Positions 10,280 to 21,383 of a stretch of 64,000 nt of DNA are shown piece by piece. Made by a program: the position numbers and the translations under genes. The notes under the pieces are model-generated. The model had not been told where the DNA came from. It worked only from the letters and a program-made list of their open reading frames with translations, and ran no database searches. Source of the stretch: Metamycoplasma auris 15026 (GTDB lineage: Bacteria; Bacillota_I; Bacilli_A; Mycoplasmatales; Metamycoplasmataceae); NCBI RefSeq assembly GCF_000367765.1, contig NZ_AORI01000005.1:1-64000 (forward strand). Reading direction: 5' to 3'. Positions within the stretch are counted from its first letter, which is position 1. Each line of letters opens with the position of its first letter.

Positions 10280-11905
10280 ATGAAAATGGTAAAAGAAATC
10301 ATTATTGATTCTTTAAAAGAATCGTTAGATAAACTAAAAATAAACAAAGAAATCATTTTAACAGAAGCAAAAAACTATGGTGATTATTCAACTAATATTG
10401 CTTTAACTTTGCAAAAAGAATTAAGCAAACCTGCAATTGAAATTGCTCAAGATATTGTTAAAAATATTGATTTGAATAAGTATAAGCAAATTAGTGAAAT
10501 TAAAATTGCCCAACCTGGATTTATAAACTTCTGAATCACAAATGAAACTTTTGCTTCAACTGTTAATATGATTAATAAGTTAGGTGCTGAATACGGAAAT
10601 GGCTCAAAAGAAGGGAAAGGAAAAATTAATGTTGAATTCGTTTCAGCTAACCCAACTGGATATTTACATATTGGCCATGCCCGTAATGCAGCAATCGGAG
10701 CTACTCTATGTAACATTTTAGAAAAAGGTGGGCATAGTGTAGTTAGAGAATATTACATCAACGATTATGGAAATCAAATGAATAAATTAGCAATCTCAGT
10801 TTATTCAAGATATCAACAAATTTTTAATCCAAACTATGAACTGCCAGAAAATGCTTACCGTGGTGGAGATATTATAGAGTTTGCCAAAGCATTTTATAAC
10901 AAGGTAGGAAACAAATATCAAGACGTCGAATATACTGCTGAAATTGAAGAAATTTTTAGAGATTTTGGTAAGGAATTTGCTTTAGAAAATATTAAGAAAG
11001 ATCTTGGCAGATTTGGTGTTTGATTTGATATTTTTGCATCAGAAAAAGAACAATACGAAAATGATCTAATCTGACCTGCAATAAGAAGATTAAAAACAAC
11101 ATATGAAAAAGATGGCGCCACTTGATTACAAACCACAAAAGGTGGTAGAGACGATAAAGATAGAGTTATCATTAAAAGCAATGGTGAATCTACTTATATG
11201 TGTGCAGATATTGCATACCACGAACGTAAATTCAAAGCCTTAAATGATCCAGATAAAGGTATCATTATTGATGTTTGAGGTGGCGACCACTCTGGATATG
11301 TTGAACGTGTGAAGTTTGCTTTTGAGGATTTAGGATACCGTAGAGAGCAAATGGAAGTACTACTTTTCCAACTTATTAGAATTATGAAAGATGGAAAAGA
11401 AATCAAGATGTCTAAACGTCTTGGCACTTCTTTAACAATGCGTGAATTAATGGATGAAGTTGGTAAGGATGCAATTAGATTTTTTTTAATTGAAAGATCA
11501 TATAATTCAAGAATTGATTTTGATATTAGAAAAGTTACAGGTACTGATGAATCAAACTCCTTGTATATCATCAAATACGCACATGCACGTTGTGTGCAAT
11601 TGCTTGAAAAATTTGATTACAAAAATCCACAAGCATCTGAATTTAGTGACCAATTCTCCCAAAAATTAATTGCTGAGCTAAAAGAATATCCAGACTTAAT
11701 TGCTACAATGGCAAAAAGTTACAAAGTTAACTTACTTCCTCCATACTTACTAAAATTAGCTGGTACTCTAAACTCATTCTATTCAAACATTAAAGTAGCA
11801 AATTCAGAAAATGAAGAAAGCTATGTTGCTTTAATTAAAGCAGTAAAAACCGTTTTAGCTGACGGAATGAAATTAATGGACTTAGATATCCCTAACAAAA
11901 TGTAA
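10280..11905 (+). CDS. argS: Arginyl-tRNA synthetase (541 aa)
   Basis: Class I synthetase charging tRNA-Arg. The N-terminal ArgRS additional domain (residues 1-85) is followed by the catalytic domain with NPTGYLHIGHARNAAIG (HIGH) and the KMSKRLGTS loop (KMSKS). The C-terminal DALR anticodon-binding domain includes YIIKYAHARCVQLL and ends in LMDLDIPNKM. Length matches the family. TGA codons encode Trp at several sites. The transcript is probably leaderless (TATAAT 7 bases before ATG). An intrinsic terminator follows. In an arginine-fermenting species this enzyme competes with arginine deiminase (arcA, 14671) for arginine. Confidence 0.97.
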
Positions 11906-11914
11906 TAAGAAATT

Positions 11915-11951
11915 AAAAACCTCACTTAGATTTTCTTAGGCGAGGTTTTTA
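11915..11951 (+). terminator. Terminator of argS
   Basis: AAAAACCTC pairs with GAGGTTTTT around a loop containing the weak inner stem TTAG/CTTAGG, ending in Ts, ten bases after the argS stop codon. Confidence 0.8.
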
Positions 11952-12001
11952 TTTCTGTTTTTTTTAACTTTTTTATTTCCTTAAAAAAGGCATAAAAAAA
12001 A

Positions 12002-12095
12002 TGGCGGGTAAGAGAGGATTTGAACCTCCGCGGGTGCTTTATACACCCCTACAGTCTTAGCAGGACCGCCTCTTCGACCACTTGAGTACTTACCC
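12002..12095 (-). tRNA. tRNA-Ser (GCU)
   Basis: The minus strand folds into a class II tRNA: acceptor GGGTAAG/CTTACCC, anticodon stem CGGTC/GACTG around loop CTGCTAA (anticodon GCT), a long variable arm (GGGGTG...CACCC) and a T arm GGAGG-TTCAAAT-CCTCT. Discriminator G and an encoded CCA end follow. Confidence 0.95.
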
Positions 12096-12261
12096 ATCAT
12101 TAGGTTAAAAAAATATAAAATAATTATATAAAATATATTCTATTTATTTAAAAATAAGCAAATAAATTAAGTTAAGTATTTAGAAAAAGAACAGAAAAAA
12201 ATGGGATTAAATTTAAGAAATATCTAATTTGAAATGCAATATTTTAGGCTATAAATAGTGA

Positions 12262-13008
12262 CTAATTTTTTGGGAAGATTTGTACAACATTTTCCTTTCA
12301 AAATCCTTTATTTTCTTTTCTAGCCGTCCCTTCAGCTTTTTTTATTCAATCGTAATAATTTGTATTTTCTGTGTAATAGAGATCACCTAAAACTCTAGAA
12401 ATATAACGCATTTTAGCAAAACCTAATTCAACTAATTCCTTATTTAAACAGATTAATTCATTTTCTTTTGTAAGAATGACAACAATACCAATAATGCGTC
12501 CATATTTATCTGTCAAACTATATTTTGTATCTTTTTTAAAGCTTTTTGTTTTTTGGGGAATTATTCAAATTTTTTTAGCTTCTTCTAATCTATTTTTTGT
12601 GTGTTTGGAAGCTAAGGTTGCATATTTAAATTGAACTCCAGTTGTCGGAATTCTTTTTCCATTTGGTAGCCTTTTTGATTTTTCAGGAGTATCAATACCT
12701 GCAAATCTTACTGTAACTACTTCTTTGTTGGTTTTATGATTTAAAAAGTCTGCAGTATCGCCATCTTTAGTGAATTTAAGAGATACTTGTGTTGTCTTAT
12801 TGTGTTTAAATTCATCTGAAAATTCGTATTCTACATTATTAAGAATAATTGACTTTGATAGAAGTTTATTTAGTGCATTAGGGTTGCTTTTTTCCTGATT
12901 TTCATTCTTAATTTCTTTATTGGTTTCACATTTTAAAGAAATTAAGGGTAATGGAAGAAAAGCTGCAGTTGGAATTAAAAATAAAGAATTCTTTAGTAAT
13001 CTCTTCAT
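12262..13008 (-). CDS. Thermonuclease-like (SNase) lipoprotein (248 aa)
   Basis: Secreted, probably membrane-anchored nuclease of the staphylococcal nuclease fold, expected to degrade host nucleic acids outside the cell and feed nucleotide uptake. The first 27 residues form a signal peptide ending LISLKC; Lys just before the Cys is unusual for a lipobox, so lipidation is likely but not certain. Catalytic landmarks are DGDTADF, VRFAGIDTPE (Arg and Asp of the active site) and DKYGRIIG (second Arg). Length is normal for mycoplasma SNase lipoproteins. It starts 2 bases after the fba stop codon, so it is cotranscribed with the aldolase gene. Confidence 0.9.
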
Positions 13009-13010
13009 TT

Positions 13011-13859
13011 TTATTCCTTAAATTTATCCAAAATCTCAATGACTTTGTTATAAATTGCTTCATTTGGTAACTTATATAGTCTTCTTGGATTGTAATTCTT
13101 ATTTTCCATTATGTCATTGGTTTTAATGAAAGATTCTAGTGCTCTTGCATTAGCTATTTGAAGCTCTGTGTTGATATTAATTTTGGAAACTCCTAAACTA
13201 ATGCATTTTTTTAAGTCAGTGTCACTTATACCAGATCCACCATGCAAAACAAAAGGCATATTTAAAGTTTCATTTAATTCTTTTAGCAAAGAAAAGTTTA
13301 GTCCTTTTCAATCACTTGGATATTCTCCATGAATATTGCCAATCCCTACTGCTAGCATATCAATACCTATTTTTTTAAATGCTTTTGCTTCATTTAAATT
13401 TGTATAAGAAATTTCGCTTATAACTCCATCTTCAGCTCCACCTATTCTTCCAATTTCACATTCAATTGAAAGATTTTTTTTCTTACATATTTCACTTAGT
13501 TTTTTTGATAGCTCAAGATTTTTTTCAAATGGTAATTTACTGCCATCAAACATAATTGAACTAAATTTTGCTTTGATTGCTTCTAGACAATCAAAATAAG
13601 AGCCATGATCTAAATGTAAACATACAGGAATTTTTATTTTTAAATCTTTGATTAGACTTTTTACAAGACTATAACAAACATTATATCCCCCAAAATACTT
13701 AGCAGCAGAGGGGCTAACTCCTAAAATAATTGGGACATTTTTATAATTTGCTGCAAGAAGAATCTGTTTAGTTCATTCAAGGTTGTTGATGTTAATATGA
13801 AAAACAACTTTTTTATTCTTGTAAGCGTTTTGGATTATTTCTTTAGCATTAACAAGCAT
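13011..13859 (-). CDS. fba: Class II fructose-1,6-bisphosphate aldolase (282 aa)
   Basis: Zinc-dependent aldolase interconverting fructose-1,6-bisphosphate with glyceraldehyde-3-phosphate and dihydroxyacetone phosphate. Zinc and substrate ligands are visible: CLHLDHG with DGSK downstream, IGNIHGEYPS and VLHGGSG, then SKININTELQ in the phosphate-binding region. Length is typical. A tagatose-bisphosphate aldolase cannot be excluded from sequence alone. The upstream rpoE terminator leaves only about 20 bases before the ATG, with no Shine-Dalgarno or separate promoter, so expression probably depends on read-through from rpoE. The following nuclease gene is 2 bases away. Confidence 0.9.
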
Positions 13860-13880
13860 TTTTTTAAAAAAAGTTAAAAA

Positions 13881-13908
13881 TAGAAACTAATGTGGTTATT
13901 AGTTTCTA
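13881..13908 (-). terminator. Terminator/attenuator between rpoE and fba
   Basis: A perfect stem AGAAACTAAT/ATTAGTTTCT with a 6-base loop overlaps the last codons of rpoE and is followed on the minus strand by a T-run just before fba. Its position suggests partial termination that sets the rpoE:fba ratio. Confidence 0.75.
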
Positions 13909-14174
13909 ATAAATTCAGGTCTTTTTGTTGTTCATGTTCCATCAGCATTATGAAAAAATCTACCATCTACAGTTAATAAACGATATAGTTCACCACGTTT
14001 TTTTAGCAGTATTGTTTCATCATCCACACTTGCATCAATTTCTTCTCTTCAGCGATCGAATAAAACTTTTTTAACTTGGTCAAATAGTTTTGTAAAGTCC
14101 ATTTTTAGTCTTTTGTCTAGAATTTCTTGGGCAACATCTAGTAATGTTTTGTATTCATTTTTTTGCTTTTCCAT
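13899..14174 (-). CDS. rpoE: RNA polymerase delta subunit-like protein (91 aa)
   Basis: Short protein matching the N-terminal HARE-type winged-helix domain of the Firmicutes RNA polymerase delta subunit: YKTLLDVAQEIL..., FTKLFDQVKKVLFDRW, VDDETILLKKRGELYRLL, DGRFFHNADGTW. The long acidic tail of Bacillus RpoE is missing, as in other mycoplasma versions. Delta raises polymerase recycling and promoter selectivity. The ATG at 14174 is preceded by an AAAGAAAG run. The gene leads the rpoE-fba-nuclease transcript. Confidence 0.8.
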
Positions 14175-15903
<1,729 letters not shown>

Positions 15904-15944
15904 TAAATTTCTAAGAAATTAAGAATATTTATTTCAAGAATTTC

Positions 15945-15980
15945 AAAAAAATCTCTTGGCTAAATGCCTTGAGATTTTTT
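15945..15980 (+). terminator. Terminator of arcA
   Basis: AAAAAATCTC-TT-GGC/GCC-TT-GAGATTTTTT hairpin with a TAAAT loop and a T-run, about 45 bases after the arcA stop. Confidence 0.85.
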
Positions 15981-16018
15981 CTATTTTCTATTTTTTTAAA
16001 TCTATGATAAAATATAGT

Positions 16019-16177
16019 TCATACTTTTTAATATAAAAAGTAACTGGTAAATTAGTCTTATTAAAAATAATTTATCAAACACTATTGTGGATTCAGCTGC
16101 GTGTGCTATTTTTTAATAGTGTTAGCTGTTGGAAGCAATGGGAAGAAAAAACAAACTAAATAAAATTAAGGAAAAAA
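16019..16177 (+). promoter_or_regulatory. Structured 5' leader of rpsB-tsf with pseudoknot
   Basis: A -10-like TAAAAT (16007-16012) precedes a leader of about 160 bases. Within it AACACTATT (16078-16086) pairs perfectly with AATAGTGTT (16115-16123). The loop sequence CAGCT (16094-16098) is complementary to AGCTG (16124-16128) immediately 3' of the stem, giving a classic H-type pseudoknot. Such leaders commonly bind the encoded ribosomal protein, here S2. The Shine-Dalgarno AAGGAAAAAAATG lies outside the fold. Confidence 0.6.
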
Positions 16178-17080
16178 ATGTCAGATTTAAATATCAATGA
16201 ACAAAAATCAGCTGAAACAAAAGTATCACCAGCTGAACAACCAATTGTTTCAAGAGAAAAACTTTTAGAAGCTGGAACTTATTTTGGACACAAAATTAGC
16301 CGTTGAAATCCAAAAATGAAACAATACATTTATGGAAAAAGAGCAGGAATTCATATTATTGACATAGCAAAAACCCAAAAAACTTTGGAATATGCTTACA
16401 AACTGCTAAATAAAATGGCACAAAAACCAGTTTCATTTATTTGAGTTGGAACAAAGAAACAAGCCAAAAATGCAATCAAGGATGCAGCAGCAAGAACAAA
16501 TTCAGTTTATGTTTCTGAACGTTGACTAGGTGGAACTTTAACTAACTCCCAAACTATTTTTAGAAGTGTAAAAGAACTTGAAAGACTAGAAGAGTTACAA
16601 AAAAATGGTTATAAAGGTTACACTAAAAAAGAAGGTCTTTTATATGATAAAAAAATTGCTAAGCTACAAAAGAATTTAGGTGGAATTAGAAAACTAGCAT
16701 CAAATGCAGCAATGCCAAATGTTATGATCGTAGCTTCTCCTATTGAAGATGAAATTGCAATTAGAGAAGCAAAAAGAAAAGGTCTAAAAATCTTTTCAAT
16801 CAATGACACTAACTCTGATCCTGATTTATCAGATTTTGTAATTCCAGCAAATGATGACACAGCAAAATCAATTACTTTAATTATTACAATTCTAGCTGAT
16901 GCTATTGCTTCAGCAAGAGGTGGTAAACAATTATTTGCCTTTAAACCAAATGAAGAAATAGTATTACCAGAAGACCCAAGAGCAGCTGAAAATAGAGCAA
17001 GAGCAGCAGCAGCCAAATTAAGTTTAGAAGCAGCAAAAAAAGAAGCAGAAAAAGCAGCTGAAACTAAAGAAGAAAAATAA
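16178..17080 (+). CDS. rpsB: 30S ribosomal protein S2 (300 aa)
   Basis: Small-subunit ribosomal protein S2. Signature stretches are [59 protein letters not shown] and [13 protein letters not shown]. It carries a 25-residue N-terminal extension and an Ala/Lys/Glu-rich C-terminal tail (about 50 residues), making it longer than the usual 230-260. Good Shine-Dalgarno AAGGA. It is followed 27 bases later by tsf, the conserved rpsB-tsf operon. Confidence 0.98.
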
Positions 17081-17107
17081 TTTAGTTTACTTAAGGAGAA
17101 AAATCAT

Positions 17108-17986
17108 ATGGCAGTAGATTTAAAGAAAATTAAAGAATTAAGAGAAAGAACTAATTTAGGTTTTTTAGATGTTAAAAATGCTTTAGAAGCAAATAATAAT
17201 GATGTTGAAAAATCAATTGATTGACTGCAAGAAAAAGGAATTCTAAAAGCTGCTAAAAAAGCTGGAAGAATTGCTGCTGAAGGTATTGTGAAAGCAAGCG
17301 TCAAGGATAATGTTGCAGTTATTTTTGAACTTAATTCTGAAACAGACTTTGTTTCCAAGAATGAATTATTCATTGAACTTGCTAACAAAATCAATGATGC
17401 TTTATTTGTAAATGATTTTAATAGCAATGAAGAGCTTCTTGCAATTAAAATTGATGGAATCTCTATTGAAGATCAAACAAGTTTACTAACAGCTAAAATC
17501 GGAGAAAAAATCTGATTAAGAAGAGCTTATAAATTTGTGGCAAATGAAAACCAAGTTATTGCTGCTTATACACATGCAAATAACAGAGTGGCAACCATTG
17601 TTTTAGCTAATGGTAAAAATGCGGATGCTTTAAGAAATGTTTCAATGCATATTACAGCTTTAAATCCAAGTTATTTAAGCGAAGATGCAATTGATGCTAA
17701 TGAATTAAAAGAAATTCATGAAAGATTAGAAAAAAGTCCTGCACTTGCTAACAAGCCTGAAAAAATTCAACAATCAATCAAAGCTGGTCTTCTAAAGAAA
17801 GAACTAAACGAAAAAGGCGTTTTATTATATCAACCATTTGTTATGGATGATTCAAAAATCGTTGCCCAATATTTAGCTGAAAATCATTTAGAATTAGTTG
17901 ATGCTAAAAGATTCGAAGTTGGCGAAGGTATTGAAAAAAAAGTTGTTGACTTTGCTGCTGAAGTAGCTGAACAAATGACAGTTTAA
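17108..17986 (+). CDS. tsf: Elongation factor Ts (292 aa)
   Basis: Guanine nucleotide exchange factor for EF-Tu. The N-terminal UBA-like part has LRERTNLGFLDVKNALEAN; the conserved exchange core has ELNSETDFVSKNELF (TDFV motif), MHITALNPSYL and LLYQPFVMDD. Length is normal. Shine-Dalgarno AAGGAG lies 7 bases before the ATG. It ends the rpsB-tsf operon at a strong terminator. Confidence 0.98.
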
Positions 17987-18004
17987 ATACTTAAACCTTA
18001 AATT

Positions 18005-18037
18005 AAATCTAGGATAAAAAACTCCTAGATTTTTTGT
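18005..18037 (+). terminator. Terminator of rpsB-tsf
   Basis: AAATCTAGGA/TCCTAGATTT stem with an A-rich loop followed by a T-run, 19 bases after the tsf stop. Confidence 0.9.
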
Positions 18038-18080
18038 TTGTCTTTTTTTTATGCTAATAAGAAAAAATCTAAACACCAAA

Positions 18081-18116
18081 ATAAAAACTCACCTATTTAA
18101 AAAGTGAGTTTTAAAT
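18081..18116 (-). terminator. Terminator of the tRNA-Leu/tRNA-Lys transcript
   Basis: AAAACTCAC/GTGAGTTTT stem with an 11-base loop, immediately downstream of the minus-strand tRNA pair. Symmetric, so it may also stop plus-strand transcription. Confidence 0.75.
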
Positions 18117-18131
18117 GTCAGTTTCCTGAAA

Positions 18132-18207
18132 TGGTACGCCCTAGAGGATTCGAACCTCTGACCCAATGGTTAAAAGCCATTTGCTCTACCTTCTGAGCTA
18201 AGGGCGC
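18132..18207 (-). tRNA. tRNA-Lys (UUU)
   Basis: Minus-strand cloverleaf: acceptor GCGCCCT/AGGGCGT (terminal G-U), anticodon stem AATGG/CCATT around CTTTTAA (anticodon TTT), T arm CAGAGG-TTCGAAT-CCTCT. CCA is encoded. Confidence 0.95.
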
Positions 18208-18210
18208 TTC

Positions 18211-18297
18211 TGGTACCCAGAACTGGACTTGAACCAGCACGACCATTACAGTCAACGGATTTTAAGTCCGTAGCGTCTACCATTCCGCCACCTGGGC
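18211..18297 (-). tRNA. tRNA-Leu (UAA)
   Basis: Minus-strand class II tRNA: acceptor GCCCAGG/TCTGGGT, anticodon stem ACGGA/TCCGT around CTTAAAA (anticodon TAA), a long variable arm and T arm CTGG-TTCAAGT-CCAG. CCA is encoded. Three bases separate it from tRNA-Lys, so both come from one transcript. Confidence 0.95.
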
Positions 18298-18415
18298 ATT
18301 AACTAAAATTTTAATGCTTAATTATTATAATATATTTATAAAAAAGCATTTAAAAAATAATTCAATATTTTTTTGGTTTTTACTATTTTTTTATAGAAGG
18401 TACTTACAAAAAATA

Positions 18416-18455
18416 AAAAACATAAGCTTGAGATTATATGCTTATGTTTTTAGTA
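18416..18455 (-). terminator. Terminator of the nucleoside transporter operon
   Basis: AAAACATAAGC/GCTTATGTTTT stem with a short loop and T-runs on both strands, between the tRNA pair and the stop codon of the last transporter gene (18494). Confidence 0.8.
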
Positions 18456-18493
18456 TTTAAATAATGTGTATTTTGAAAAAATAACTAAATGTT

Positions 18494-19447
18494 TTATCTT
18501 GTTGATTTGTCATAGGATATTCCACTCGCAGCGGGGGCGTGGGAACGTTTTGAAGTAACCATAATAACAACCAATGATAATACATAAGGAGTCATTTCAA
18601 GAAGAGGAGAATAAGGTTTTAGTGGATCAATGAATACACCTGAAGAAGAAGATAGTGCATATAGGAATGAAAAGACAAAGGATATACTTGTAATTATAAA
18701 GATATTTCATTGTCCCATAATCATAATGGCTAGTGCTAAATATCCAAATCCTCTAACTTCACCATTAAATGAACCAGGAGTTCATTGGGCAAATACAGCT
18801 CCGGCGATTCCAGCGATAGCACCTGAAAGAATAATGCCTTCTCATTTATATTTGTTAACATTAATTCCAGCTACGTCAGCAGCTTGTGGATTTTCACCAA
18901 TGGCTCTGAATCTAAGTCCTCATTTTGTTTTATAAAGAGCAAAGGCGCTTATAACAATAATAGCAATGGTAACAACTAATTTTCATGAAATTACATCAAC
19001 TGCTTGGGCTCCAACTTCGACTGCATAATGAAGTTCTCTAACACCCATAGTTGGTTTTCTATTTCCATTTCCAAAGAAATCAAGAAGAATAATTGCAATT
19101 CCAAATGCTAACAAGTTTAAAGCAAATCCAGAAATAGTATGGTCACTTTTTAGTTTAATTGTTGCAAACCCATGTAATAATGCAAATGCTGCTGCACAAA
19201 GTGAGGCAAATAAAGTAGCAGGAATTTGCCATCATCCACTAAAGGCAGTTTCTCCAGTAATTTTTGAAAGCGAATCAGTAAAAACTAAATAAGAAGCAGC
19301 CCCAACAATCATCATCCCATTGATACCAATATTAACAATACCTACTTTTTCAGAAAACATACCACTAATGCCACCAAGCGTAAATATACAAAAGAAAATA
19401 ATAAGATGATTATAAGTATTAATTGAAAGTTGAGTAAGACTTGACAT
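18494..19447 (-). CDS. Nucleoside ABC transporter permease, second subunit (317 aa)
   Basis: Integral membrane permease of the BMP-associated nucleoside transporter (branched-chain/ribose-type BPD_transp_2 family). About eight hydrophobic segments are visible, with GGISGMFSEKVGIVNIGINGMM near the N-terminus and GLRFRAIGENPQAADVAGINV, the conserved coupling loop toward the ATPase. Its ATG shares one base with the preceding stop (TAATG), and GGGAGG precedes it, so the two permeases are translationally coupled. Length is normal. It is the last gene of the operon. Confidence 0.9.
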
Positions 19448-21381
19448 TATTTAGCCTCCCTTAAGGACATTCTAAATTGTTTTCTTTCAAAAACAATGAA
19501 ATCTAATATTTCTTTGTATTCAAATTTATTGTTTTTTATTAGGGCAGTTTTTTGTTGTTTAATATTGAATTTTTTGGTTGAACCTAAAGCATTTAGTTCA
19601 CCATTAACACGGAATTTTTCTTTGTTAATTAATTCAAATTGTTCAATAGTTTGATCATCAGTATTCTTATAGTTCATAGCTTGGGATAAAAATTGATTTG
19701 TTAATTGAACTAATTCCTTGCGTAATAGCTTAATTTTTTTCTTATTTGAAATCTTATCTTTGCTTAATTCTATGTTTTCTAGAGGTATAAGTTCAGCAGT
19801 TAAAGGAGAAATTTCTAATTTTTTATCTAAAAGTTTCTTAGTTTCTGTATTATGAACTTTGATTTCATTTTTAATTAAGGTTATTTCTTCAACGTTTAGA
19901 GCTTTTTTAGCAATATATAATTTCTTTTGTAATTCAAAGTAGGAATTTGCTCTTTCAACTTCAATTTGACTTTTAGCTATTAACATATTGATTGCATTTA
20001 TTTCTTTAACAAATGATTTATATTTGTTTTCTAGTTTTTTAAACAATGAATCATAATTTTTTTCATCTATTAATAGTTGAATCTTATTAATAAAGATATT
20101 TGCTTTTGCTATCAATTTAATCTTTTTATTTTTTAATCTATTTAGTTTGTAGTTTGCAAGGTAACGTTTGTCACTCCATAAACTAAATTGTCTTCTAAAA
20201 TATCTAATTGGTTGGAATTGAGTAAACATTACTGACAATGCTGCAAAGTATAGAATTATTGATGTAATAACTTGAATATCATATGATTCTAGATAAACAG
20301 GATCTAATTGTAAGGTTGATGTGGATGAGTATAAAGTAGTATAGAATAGTGATGAAAATAGTGAACCAATTGGTGAATTAAGAGCAAGTAAACTAATTGC
20401 AATTGCTTCAAAACCTAAATTAAGAGGTTCGCCTACTCCTGAAAATTCAGGAGTTTTTAGGGCAATGTAGTTATAAAATCCAGCTAACCCTGCAATAGCT
20501 GCAGAAATGCCTAATACAAAGATGGTTATTCTTTTATCATTAACACCCATGTATTTTCCATTTGTTTTGGATATTCCTTGCATTCTAATTTTGTAACCTA
20601 AACTTGTGTGGTTAAAAATGAATTCAACACTTATTGCTAATCCAAATAAAGCAATCATTCCAATAATTATAAAAGTTCTTCTAGCTGCATCACTAATTTT
20701 AATTGCACCATCTTTAATACCCGTTTGCGCATCAGCAAAATATTGTTGAATTTCTTGTTGGCTTAAGTGTTTCCAAACAACAGAAGCAGATCCTTGTTTG
20801 AAAAGTAAACTTGCAATTCCAACAATAATTCAATTCAACATAATAGTTGAAATAACTTCATGAACATTAAGATGAGCTTTTAGTACGCCAGCAATTAAAC
20901 CAACTAAAAAAGCTACTGCGATTGAAAATAATAAAGCTAATAATACAACATGACCAGGAACAACATTTTTATCCTTATAACCTAATCTTATAAATATAGA
21001 GAAGTTTACAACACCAGTTATCATCATCTGACCTGGAACACCAATGTTGAAAAGCCCAGCCTTAAAACTGAGTGCACAAGCAATTGAACTAAAGCCAAAT
21101 ACTAAAAAGTATTTTAAAATCGTTTCTCTATTAAGCGAATCAAAACTATTGAATATTCCTCTTATAATAGCAATCGGATCAGGAAAAGAATTTTTACCAA
21201 TTGTTTTAGATAGAAGAATATAAATATAAGCAACTAAAATTCCAAAGAATAAAGCCCATAGCGAAGATGCTACTTTTCTTCCAGTTGACTTAGTTTTGTC
21301 CATCTTAATAAAGTTAGACATTCAATTTGTAAATTTGTTTAATGGATTAGGAGATTTGTTTTTGTTTTTTATTGCTGTCAT
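19447..21381 (-). CDS. Nucleoside ABC transporter permease, first subunit with long C-terminal extension (644 aa)
   Basis: The first 395 residues form a normal permease of the same family as its neighbour: an N-terminal hydrophobic anchor, ALSFKAGLFNIGVPGQMM, HEVISTIMLNW and YKIRMQGISKTNGKYMGV (coupling loop). After the last membrane span (about residue 390) a further 250 residues rich in Lys, Glu, Leu and Asn follow, predicted helical/coiled coil and cytoplasmic. Standard homologs end near 350-400, so this tail is unusual. Shine-Dalgarno AAGGAG lies in the end of the ATPase gene, 2 bases of spacing. The tail might contact the ATPase, which also has a helical extension (inference). Confidence 0.88.
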
Positions 21382-21383
21382 TT

